A DNA stretch of 64,000 nucleotides, taken from assembly GCA_034434835.1 (NCBI GenBank), contig DAOTXX010000052.1, positions 7,920 to 71,919 of the forward strand. The letters are read 5' to 3'. Of the stretch, positions 49,613 through 57,039 are shown in pieces. This DNA is from JBGLNJ01 sp034434835. GTDB lineage: Bacteria; Chloroflexota; Anaerolineae; Fen-1058. How positions within the stretch are numbered: the first letter of the stretch is position 1; every line of letters starts with the position of its first letter. A program made the translations under genes and the position numbers. The notes under the pieces were generated by a model that was not told the DNA's origin, ran no database searches, and saw only the letters and a program-made list of their open reading frames with translations.

Positions 49613-51202
49613 TCACGGCGCAGGAGCGATGGGGGTAGGTGTGGGCGGGCCGTTGCCAGGCAGGCGAGGGCGCACACAGGGCTGGAAATCTGCGCCGACG
49701 ATGACGCGGTATTGCGCGGGGCTGTTGGCATCCGGTTGAGCCACGATGTTGGCCGGCTGGACACGAAAGATGCTTGCCAGGGCTTGGCGGCGCGATCCCT
49801 TGGGCGTGGTGGTCATGTCCACAAGTCGGGACTGGACATAGTCGTTGCGGTCGGCTGGAGCAACGCGGGTCACCAGATAGCCTTCCCATTCCAGACGGTC
49901 GGCGGCCAGCGCTCCCCAGGCCGGGTCAGGCGAGCCGTTCAAGACCTCGACACGTGTTGGCGCCTGCGCTGTGATGTTGGTGGGGGGATTGAACATCTCG
50001 CGCAGCGACGGGCTTAACTGGTCGGGCAAAGGCGAGACCACCCAGGCACGGGTATCGAGCGTTGTCCAGTGATAGACCACATTCCCATCCAACAGGTGGC
50101 TTTTGACGTGCGCTGAGTCTAGTCGCGCGCCGATGGAGGCCAGCCAAACCACATCTTTGAGCGAGAGGTCTGTCTTGACGGTCGAGGACAGGTTGGCCCA
50201 CAGTTCCGGCAGGCGAGTGATCAGGCCTTGCTGGTTGGCCTTGTTCCAAATCGCGCGCAAGACACGCTGCTGGCGCAAGCTGCGGTCCCAATCGCTTGTC
50301 GTCTGGCGGCTGCGCGCATACCACAACGCATGCTTGCCATCGAGGTGAACGATGCCGGGCTTTTCAATCGAAAGCGTCCCCGTAATAGTGGGGTCCTCTG
50401 AGATCGGATCGTCGGGAAAGACATCTTGGAGTGGGCAATTTGCCACCACATCAATCCCGCCCAGGGTGTCCACGATGGACATGAAGCCGGCAAAGTCCAC
50501 GCGCGCGTAATAGTCCACATGGATGCCCAAGTTGTACTCGATAGTCTGCTTGAGCAGCCCGGCCCCGCCGCCAGGGAAGCGGGTGAACTCGCCGTGCTCG
50601 TCCGCGACATTGATCTTGGTGAAGCGATAGCCGGGGATATAGACCCACAGGTCACGTGGGATCGAAAGGAGTGTGACGGAAGGAATGTTGGGGATGATGT
50701 TAGCCAGGATGATGGTATCGGTTCGATAGTCGTTCCGGTTGGGACGCTTGTCGCTGCCAAGCAGCATAATCGTCACCGAGCCGCGTGGTAGTTGTACCGT
50801 CGGCGCAGGCGGCGGGATAGGCGTCTCGCCAATCGCCAGAGTCCCATTCGGCGTGACGCTGGGAAAGGCCATGCCGCGCAGCGCCACGGCGACGATCTCG
50901 GTCGGAGTGGGCGATGCGCTGGCGGTTGGCGGGGCTGTCGGCGTGCGCGTTGCGCTGGGGCGCGGCGTGGCCGTCGGGGCAGGAGAGGGAGAGTGCGTTG
51001 GAGCGTAGGTTGCGCTGGCGGTTGGAGGAGGAGGCGTGAAGGCAGCCGTCGGCTCGGGTGGATACAATGTCGCCCACGTGATGAGATCGGCAGCCTGGGC
51101 TGCTACAAGACCGTTGAGCACCTCGTGGGCCAGGATCAGGCTCACGACGACAACCCCGGTCAACAGGATAGAGTCAACAAAAAAAGACCAATTTGGACGC
51201 AT
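49613..51202 (-). CDS. LytR-CpsA-Psr (LCP) family cell-wall glycopolymer transferase
   Basis: 529 residues from ATG 51202 (a GTG six codons earlier is possible). There is an N-terminal transmembrane helix (residues about 8-30) and a Pro/Thr-rich linker to about residue 135. The LCP domain shows TIMLLGSDKRPNRNDYRTDTIIL, VTLLSIPRDLWVYIPG with the key arginine, DYYARVDFAGFMSIVDTLGGIDV and LWYARSRQTTSDWDRSLRQQRVLRAI. A C-terminal LytR_C domain (about 440-495, TRVEVLNGS ... RLEWEGYLVTRV) follows. LCP enzymes transfer undecaprenyl-pyrophosphate-linked polymers to the cell wall outside the membrane. This suits the polysaccharide loci on both sides. Confidence 0.92.
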   Translation of the reverse strand: MRPNWSFFVDSILLTGVVVVSLILAHEVLNGLVAAQAADLITWATLYPPEPTAAFTPPPPTASATYAPTHSPSPAPTATPRPSATRTPTAPPTASASPTPTEIVAVALRGMAFPSVTPNGTLAIGETPIPPPAPTVQLPRGSVTIMLLGSDKRPNRNDYRTDTIILANIIPNIPSVTLLSIPRDLWVYIPGYRFTKINVADEHGEFTRFPGGGAGLLKQTIEYNLGIHVDYYARVDFAGFMSIVDTLGGIDVVANCPLQDVFPDDPISEDPTITGTLSIEKPGIVHLDGKHALWYARSRQTTSDWDRSLRQQRVLRAIWNKANQQGLITRLPELWANLSSTVKTDLSLKDVVWLASIGARLDSAHVKSHLLDGNVVYHWTTLDTRAWVVSPLPDQLSPSLREMFNPPTNITAQAPTRVEVLNGSPDPAWGALAADRLEWEGYLVTRVAPADRNDYVQSRLVDMTTTPKGSRRQALASIFRVQPANIVAQPDANSPAQYRVIVGADFQPCVRPRLPGNGPPTPTPIAPAP

Positions 51203-51247
51203 AGGAGCGACACTGCACACACGAACGGCACGGTGACGATGTTTAAT

Positions 51248-51276
51248 ATTCTATCACAAAGGTTGTGGACACGGAA
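51248..51276 (-). promoter_or_regulatory. Possible promoter for the LCP gene
   Basis: On the minus strand TTCCGT (51271-51276) and TAGAAT (51248-51253) are 17 bp apart, about 45 bp upstream of the LCP start. The -10 is good and the -35 poor. An AT-rich patch in this otherwise GC-rich gap supports a promoter. Confidence 0.35.
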
Positions 51277-51318
51277 TTGCCACACGGATCAGCATGGGTT
51301 ATGACGTTTGACGTTGAT

Positions 51319-52341
51319 TCACGGTGTCGCCGGGGGGCTGGGTGACGCCGTGGGCGGGATCGCCGTGTTCGTTGGGGGTAGAGGCGTGGCTGTCGGCGGC
51401 GGCAACGTCGCTGTAGCAGTGGGCGGTGGCATGGTGGCAGAAGGTGAGGGCGGCAACAAGGTCGCTGTCGCTGTTGCGGTTGCCTCGGCGGTCGGCGTGG
51501 GCGGTTGCGGCGTGCTGGTCAGCGTTGGCGTCGCGGTTGGCCCGCTCGTGGGCGAAGGTGAAGTGGTCGGCGTGCGCGATGGTGTGACGCCGGGAGGGAT
51601 CGTGGCTGAAGGCGATGGCGTAGGGCTGGGCGTCGCAGACGTTGTGGCGGAAGGTGGGATGCGCGTCGCCGTCCAGGTCGGTGAGACGACGATCACGGGT
51701 GGAACATAGAGCGGTTGGCCGGCTCGCAACATATAGCCGACCAGGCAATTGGCTTGAGCCAGCGCATAAACCGTTGTGCCGTGTCGTACAGCGAGGCTGT
51801 ATAGCGTATCGCCGGGCTGGACACGATAAATCACCCAATAGATGGGCGGGCCACACGGTATACGGGTCGGCGTTGGGCCAGGGACACGTGTGGGCAATGG
51901 TGGCAGGAACAGCGTCTGTCCGGGCGTCAGGTCTGTATTGATCAGGCAGTTGCCTTGGATGATGATATAGACATTCGCGCCGGTCGTGGAGGCGATGGAG
52001 GCGAGCGACTCGCCAGATCGCACGATATGGAGTGTCCAACCGGTCGGGGTCGGGCAGACGATCATCGGCGTGGGCGTCGCGCTGGGACCCGGCACCACTG
52101 AGGGCGTTGTGGTCGCGGGCGCAGAGGTCACAGTCGCAGATGGAAGGGGGAGAGGAGTGGGGGGCAGCAAGCTGGCAGTGGGTGTAGGCGAAACGATCGC
52201 GACGGCTGTCGGGGTGATGCCGCCAGACTCTTGGGAGGCGAGCAGGATCGCCGCGAGCACTGTCGCGACGACGATCAGGCCGGTTGCCAATCCGCCGATC
52301 AGTTGTCGCCACTCATTGCCGGAAGCCTGCGTCGTGCTCAT
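51319..52341 (-). CDS. Membrane-anchored protein with two LysM domains and Pro/Thr-rich tail
   Basis: 340 residues from the ATG at 52341 (GAGGGAGC upstream). One transmembrane helix (LIGGLATGLIVVATVLAAILLAS, residues about 13-36) is followed by a Pro/Thr-rich spacer and two LysM domains: LHIVRSGESLASIASTTGANVYIIIQGN...LTPGQTLFLP (about 100-150) and YRVQPGDTLYSLAVRHGTTVYALAQAN...LRAGQPLYVP (about 165-215). The last 110 residues are repetitive TPT/SPT-like linker. LysM modules bind peptidoglycan or other N-acetylglucosamine polymers. The start overlaps the stop of the upstream kinase-like gene by ATGA. Confidence 0.88.
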   Translation of the reverse strand: MSTTQASGNEWRQLIGGLATGLIVVATVLAAILLASQESGGITPTAVAIVSPTPTASLLPPTPLPLPSATVTSAPATTTPSVVPGPSATPTPMIVCPTPTGWTLHIVRSGESLASIASTTGANVYIIIQGNCLINTDLTPGQTLFLPPLPTRVPGPTPTRIPCGPPIYWVIYRVQPGDTLYSLAVRHGTTVYALAQANCLVGYMLRAGQPLYVPPVIVVSPTWTATRIPPSATTSATPSPTPSPSATIPPGVTPSRTPTTSPSPTSGPTATPTLTSTPQPPTPTAEATATATATLLPPSPSATMPPPTATATLPPPTATPLPPTNTAIPPTASPSPPATP

Positions 52342-55121
52342 AGTGCTCCCTCGGTCGGCCACAGATTCTCTTGGGGAGAAGAGACTGCTTTCAACATGAA
52401 GGTAAAGGTTGTGCCCCGGCCCATTTCGCTGTTCAGCCAGATGCGCCCGCCATGCGCTTCGACGAGTGTTTTGACCGTCGAAAGACCAATGCCCGTATCG
52501 CCCAATCCTTCGATGAGGGCGTTATCCGCCCGATAGCGGCGCGCAAACACGCGCGCCTGGTCAATGGGGCTGATGCCGCCGCCGGTGTCCGTCACGCTGA
52601 CGCAGATGTATTCCTTTTCGTCGTCGAGCCATGCTGTCAGGATCACCTCGCTGCCGGGTTGGCTGCACAGACAGGCGTTCGAGAGCAGGTGTGACATGAT
52701 CTGGTAGAGGCTGTCGCGGTCGGCGTTGATCGGCGGCAGGTGTTCGGCCAGCGCAAGCTGGATCGCGATGTTGCGCTCGCGGAATTGGGCTGAGCTGCCC
52801 ATGATCGCTTCTTCGATGCTCTCGATCAGGTTCACTGGCTCCGGCTGCAATCGCACAGCTTTATCTACGGCGGCCACACGGATGAGGTCGTCCAGCATCC
52901 CGCTCATTCGCTCGACGTTGGCCTTGACGCGCTGCAGGAACTGGCGCTGCATCGCGCCCAGAATCCCCGCCGATTCGCTGAGCAGCAGGTCAATGTAACC
53001 GCCGATCGAGGTCATCGGCGTGCGAAGTTCTTGCGCCAGGCTGGCGATGACCTCGTGATGGTTGGGTTCGCCTTCTGCGCCGTTGCTTTTGCTCAACACG
53101 GCGACAATGCCTGGCATCGCTGAGCCACTGGTTGCCAATGTCATCAGTTCCGCGTTGAGGGCCTGGCAAGTCGTCTGAATCGTGAACTGAACGGGCAAAT
53201 CAAATGGGCGCGAGCCGTTGGGGTGAACGATGGCCTGTTCGATCGCTTCGCTCCAGAGCGGGTCGGTACACACGGCCGCCATCGGTTGCCCGACGAGCGC
53301 GTCGCCGCTCACCCCCAAAAGCTGCGCGGCCGTCTGACTGACGGCGACCACTCGCCCGGTTGCATCTCCGATCAGAATACCCAAGTTTGCATGGCCGACA
53401 GCCGCCGATACGGCAGGCTCTTGCCGTTCGATCTGCGGAGTGGGCGACGAGGGTTCGGAGAAGGCGAAGGCAGCCGCCGGCGGCGCAGGTTCTTGCCATT
53501 CGACTGGCTCTGGGCCTGCTGTGGCTTGCTCCTGCATTTGCGCAAGTTGCGCTGCGAGCGCAGCCTGTCGTTCTGACAATTCCTGGACTTGACACTCCAA
53601 TGCCTGCGCCCGAGCAATAGCCTGTTCGCGCTCGGCGTTCAATTGCCGGGCTTGTTCTTGCCACTCTGTGGGCGCGGCCATTTGCAGTTCAACCAGCGCG
53701 GCGATCTCGGCGGCTCGCTTTTGATGTTGCGCCGCCTGGTGTTGAGCGTCGCTCAACTGATTCAGTGTGGTTTGCAGATCGGCCTGGGTGCGCGCCAGTT
53801 GTGTTTCGAGCGTCAGCCGTGCTTGGGCAGCGCGGGTCTCTTGATCGCGAAGCGAGGCAGACAGCGCTTCGGCCCGATGCGCCAGCAAATCCGTTTTGCG
53901 CGCAGCGCCCAGTGCCGAGGCCAGGTGATCGGCAACCGCTTGCGCGGCACGGGCAAAATCCTGGCCATCCACGCCAACCAGCCCGCGATCCCCCCGGCTC
54001 AAGATGAGTATGCCGATGGTTTCGCGCGCGTGGACGAGCGGCTGGATCAGCAGCGGACGAGGTGAAGGACTGCCCAGCCGTGAGGCCAACGCTCCCGCTT
54101 CTTCGCCCAAGCAGGCGATCGGAATCTTGCGCGAGATGGCTTGCCGAATGGCAGGTTGCGCGTCAAGCGAAAACGACGCGCCGACTTGTGGGGCTGCGCC
54201 TGGAGGGTGAATCGCTGCCAGCTTGACAGTGTCCGGCGACTCGCCGGGCAGTCCAATGGCGACCAGTTCGGCATGGCTCGCTTGGGCAATTGCGCCGGCA
54301 ACCTGTTCGAGCGCACGAGGCAGGTTGTTCCCTTCGGTGATGGAGCGGCAGGCTTCGGCAATCGGCCACAGGTCGGCAGCAGGTCGTGCGACTTGAGCGG
54401 GTTCGGGTGTGGCTTGGCGTGTTTGGACTTGCCCCAGTACGAGCGAAGCAAATAAGGGATAAGCCGCCAGCGCTCCCAACCGCGCCCATTCGGCGGCGTG
54501 AAGCTGCCGATCAGGGACGAGAAGGTGGAGGGCAAAAGCTGTGGTCATCAGCGAAAAGGCTACCAGGCTGATGGCCCATCCGCCTTGTCGGCGGCTCAGA
54601 GAGGCGATGATCCCTGCCGCAGACAGGGTCAGCGCCCATACACTCCACAGCACATCCAACGCCGAGCCGTTGAAAAAGAATTCGCGCGGAGCCGCGTACC
54701 ATTGCGGCGCGGCCCAAGCGTAAACGATGGCCGCCAGGGCAAGATTGCCGATCGCAAATGTCTTGCCCGCGCGTGGATATCTTTCAAACAGCGGGATGAA
54801 TGCCCATGCCAGCAGCCCCAGGCTGACCACTTCGATGAAACGCTCCAGCGGTGGTATGACGGCGGTGACGGAGGGAATGACTCGAATGGCTGCGAGCGCG
54901 GCCACGACGATCAGAATCAGGCGACCTGCAGCCAATCCCCATGCGGCGGTTCTCCATCGTCCCGCGCGACTGGTACGGCGCTGGCTCCAGGTGATCTGCA
55001 CAATGGCTCCAATAGCAAACAAGACGACGAGGTGATACACCAGGTCGCCCGGCGGAACACTGAGGAAACGAACAGCCCGAGTCAGTATGCCCGATAACAT
55101 ACCTGTAGCGCTGCCAGTCAT
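52338..55121 (-). CDS. Membrane histidine-kinase-like protein lacking the phospho-accepting histidine
   Basis: 927 residues. About seven transmembrane helices come first (residues 20-225), then a GAF-like domain (about 250-395), a long coiled coil (about 400-520, rich in Q, A, E), a PAS domain (GILIGDATGRVVAVSQTAAQLLGVSGDALVGQP) and a HisKA-like region reading SLAQELRTPMTSIGGYIDLL, where the usual SHELRTP histidine is Gln (codon CAA). The HATPase shows HLLSNACLCSQPG, VSVTDTGGGISP and LGDTGIGLSTVKTLVEAHGGRIW, so ATP-binding glycines are kept, although the N-box lysine is absent. It may be a pseudo-kinase that senses and modulates a partner. It is coupled to the LysM gene. Confidence 0.88.
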   Translation of the reverse strand: MTGSATGMLSGILTRAVRFLSVPPGDLVYHLVVLFAIGAIVQITWSQRRTSRAGRWRTAAWGLAAGRLILIVVAALAAIRVIPSVTAVIPPLERFIEVVSLGLLAWAFIPLFERYPRAGKTFAIGNLALAAIVYAWAAPQWYAAPREFFFNGSALDVLWSVWALTLSAAGIIASLSRRQGGWAISLVAFSLMTTAFALHLLVPDRQLHAAEWARLGALAAYPLFASLVLGQVQTRQATPEPAQVARPAADLWPIAEACRSITEGNNLPRALEQVAGAIAQASHAELVAIGLPGESPDTVKLAAIHPPGAAPQVGASFSLDAQPAIRQAISRKIPIACLGEEAGALASRLGSPSPRPLLIQPLVHARETIGILILSRGDRGLVGVDGQDFARAAQAVADHLASALGAARKTDLLAHRAEALSASLRDQETRAAQARLTLETQLARTQADLQTTLNQLSDAQHQAAQHQKRAAEIAALVELQMAAPTEWQEQARQLNAEREQAIARAQALECQVQELSERQAALAAQLAQMQEQATAGPEPVEWQEPAPPAAAFAFSEPSSPTPQIERQEPAVSAAVGHANLGILIGDATGRVVAVSQTAAQLLGVSGDALVGQPMAAVCTDPLWSEAIEQAIVHPNGSRPFDLPVQFTIQTTCQALNAELMTLATSGSAMPGIVAVLSKSNGAEGEPNHHEVIASLAQELRTPMTSIGGYIDLLLSESAGILGAMQRQFLQRVKANVERMSGMLDDLIRVAAVDKAVRLQPEPVNLIESIEEAIMGSSAQFRERNIAIQLALAEHLPPINADRDSLYQIMSHLLSNACLCSQPGSEVILTAWLDDEKEYICVSVTDTGGGISPIDQARVFARRYRADNALIEGLGDTGIGLSTVKTLVEAHGGRIWLNSEMGRGTTFTFMLKAVSSPQENLWPTEGAL

Positions 55122-55330
55122 TCGTAGCTCAATTATACACCTGGTAAGCGGCGGCCAAAAGCGGTGGACGCGCCTGAATCCAGCGTGTCCTCATTATACT
55201 CTGGCGTGGCGCTGGGGAGAATTACAGATCAGTTGCGATTGGAAAAAGATGGAGGAAGGAGAATGGGGAGGGTAGGGGGGTGCTGGGAAGCTGTGCACAG
55301 CAGCTTCCCAACGAACAATGACGTGGAAGG
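55122..55330. other. Intergenic stretch, mostly without features
   Basis: About 210 bp between the kinase-like gene start and the GHMP kinase stop. It contains an A/G-rich patch (about 55240-55280) and one hairpin (55284-55310). No promoter pair or small gene convinced me, although the kinase-like gene promoter must lie in the right half. Confidence 0.5.
55284..55310 (-). terminator. Hairpin after the GHMP kinase gene
   Basis: TGGGAAGCTG (55284-55293) and CAGCTTCCCA (55301-55310) are perfect 10-bp arms with a 7-nt loop, about 20 bp downstream of the GHMP kinase stop (55331). In the minus-strand transcript the following bases are G/C-rich, without a U run, so it may be a processing or stabilising hairpin at the end of the operon rather than a strong terminator. 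Confidence 0.4.
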
Positions 55331-56374
55331 CTAATGCTTGCCGTTCGGATTGATTTCTGGAAGCCTCAGGCCTGCATTGAAGAGAACGCGCGCGCCGTCG
55401 GATTCGAAGCGATAATCCATGCGGCGCAAGCCCTCTTGGAGCAAGGCGGCCTCGACACGAGCCGTCGCGCCGTCCTCGCAATAGAGCATCAGGAATCCGC
55501 CGCCGCCAGCCCCAGTGATCTTGCCGCCCAGCGCGCCGTTTTGCCGGGCGAGCTGGTAACAGCGGTCAATCCGCTCATTGCTGACGCCCGGCGCAAATCT
55601 CCTCTTGAGTTGCCAGGCTTCATCCAGCATTGCCCCGAACTTGGCGAGTTCGCCGTTCATCAAGTACTCGCGCGCTCTGATCGCCAGCTCTTTGACGCCG
55701 TGCAACGCTTCGATCACGTGCGGGTCTTGTTCTTGGCTGGACTTGGTTTGCCTGGCGAGGATCACGGCTGAATCGTGCGCGGCGCCAGTGAACATGAGCA
55801 GCAGGTTGGATTCCAGCCGCGATATGGTGTCTTGCGGAATATCCAGCGGTTCGATTTGTACTCCATCCGCATTAAAGGTGATCCAATTGAATCCGCCAAA
55901 AGCGGCCGCGTACTGGTCTTGCAATCCAATTGGCTTTTTCAGTTTCTCGATCTCAATCTCGCAGGCCATCTCGGCCATCTGCTTGGGGGTGAGCCGGACG
56001 CCGCAGGCTGTGCTGATCGCTTTGACGAGCGCAACCGTCACGCTGCTGGATGATCCCAATCCCGTGCCGGGTGGCACCTCGGAGGCCAGGAACATGGACA
56101 GGCCGGAACTCACCCCGAAATGCTGCAGAACCGCTCGTGGCAGGCTCAGGTCGCCGTCCCATAGCAGCGGTTCGCTCGGCGGGTGACGGTAAAACGTGCG
56201 ATAGTCTGACGACGTGATCTGAAGCCCGTTTTGCTCACACACGTTCATGATCACATAGACATGCTTGTCAATTGTCGTGCTCAGCACGGCGCCGCCATAG
56301 TGGTTGAAATAAGCGGGCAGGTCGGTGCCACCACCAAAAAAACTGACGCGGACGGGGGCGCGCGCGATCAGCAT
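55331..56374 (-). CDS. GHMP kinase, HddA-like (second copy)
   Basis: 347 residues. N-terminus LIARAPVRVSFFGGGTDLPAYFNHYGGAVLSTTIDKH is the HddA-type signature; the ATP site is PGTGLGSSSSVTVALVKAI and the third motif KITGAGGGGFLMLYCE. It is similar in layout to the kinase at 32766-33755 (for example LGSSSS, GLQDQYAAAFGGF, and LKRRFAPGVSNERID versus IKRRLSSKVTTSGID), so the two are paralogues. It would phosphorylate a heptose or related sugar for the second polysaccharide operon. Its ATG shares one base with the stop of the sugar transferase gene (TGATG). Confidence 0.85.
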   Translation of the reverse strand: MLIARAPVRVSFFGGGTDLPAYFNHYGGAVLSTTIDKHVYVIMNVCEQNGLQITSSDYRTFYRHPPSEPLLWDGDLSLPRAVLQHFGVSSGLSMFLASEVPPGTGLGSSSSVTVALVKAISTACGVRLTPKQMAEMACEIEIEKLKKPIGLQDQYAAAFGGFNWITFNADGVQIEPLDIPQDTISRLESNLLLMFTGAAHDSAVILARQTKSSQEQDPHVIEALHGVKELAIRAREYLMNGELAKFGAMLDEAWQLKRRFAPGVSNERIDRCYQLARQNGALGGKITGAGGGGFLMLYCEDGATARVEAALLQEGLRRMDYRFESDGARVLFNAGLRLPEINPNGKH

Positions 56375-57039
56375 CAGAAGGCTCCTTTCTTGAATAGCAC
56401 GGCTGGAATAGTGCGCAAGAGTAGTTGCACGTCCATCCAGAACGAGCGCGTGCGAACGTACTCCAGGTCCAGCCGCGCGCGATCCTCATAGTCCAGGTTC
56501 GACCGACCGGAGACTTGCCACAGGCCGGTGATACCGGGTTTGACAGCCAGGACCTGGTCGGCGTGCTTGCCATAGCGGGTCACTTCGACAGGCGCAAACA
56601 TGCGTGGCCCGACCAGGCTCATTTCGCCGCGCAGGACGTTGAACAGTTGCGGCAGCTCGTCCAGGCTCAGTTGGCGCATCCATCGCCCACTGCGCGTGAT
56701 GCGCGGGTCGTTTTCGAGTTTTTGGTCGCGTTCCCAGATCGCTTTCAGCTCTGGATGAGCATTCAGGATCTCGGCGCCGTTGACGAACATGGTGCGGAAT
56801 TTGAACGCATCGAACTGGGTGCCGCCTCGGCCCATCACCCGGCGACGATAAATCACCGGGCCGGGGCTGTCGAGTTTGACGATGATCGCCAGGATGAGCA
56901 GTAAAGGGCTGATGAGCACCAGACCGATGAAAGTCAGGCTATAGTCCATGATGTTCTTGAGCGTCTCATCCACACGTTTCTGCCACAGGCGAGATGTGGT
57001 CAGCGTCGTATTTGCTTCAAGCGTTTGCTTGTTTGACAT
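56374..57039 (-). CDS. Undecaprenyl-phosphate sugar phosphotransferase (WcaJ/PglC-type bacterial sugar transferase)
   Basis: 221 residues: the short form with a single membrane helix (residues about 32-55, YSLTFIGLVLISPLLLILAI) and the catalytic domain. Hallmarks are KLDSPGPVIYRRRVMGRGGTQFDAFKFRTM, RSGRWMRQLSLDELPQLFNVLRGEMSLVGPRM and VKPGITGLWQVSGRSNLDYEDRARLDLEYV, with the final RSFWMDVQLLLRTIPAVL. It transfers a sugar-1-phosphate to undecaprenyl phosphate to start a repeat unit. The N-terminal multi-helix part of WcaJ/WbaP is absent. It overlaps the following GT4 gene by 23 bp. Confidence 0.93.
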   Translation of the reverse strand: MSNKQTLEANTTLTTSRLWQKRVDETLKNIMDYSLTFIGLVLISPLLLILAIIVKLDSPGPVIYRRRVMGRGGTQFDAFKFRTMFVNGAEILNAHPELKAIWERDQKLENDPRITRSGRWMRQLSLDELPQLFNVLRGEMSLVGPRMFAPVEVTRYGKHADQVLAVKPGITGLWQVSGRSNLDYEDRARLDLEYVRTRSFWMDVQLLLRTIPAVLFKKGAF

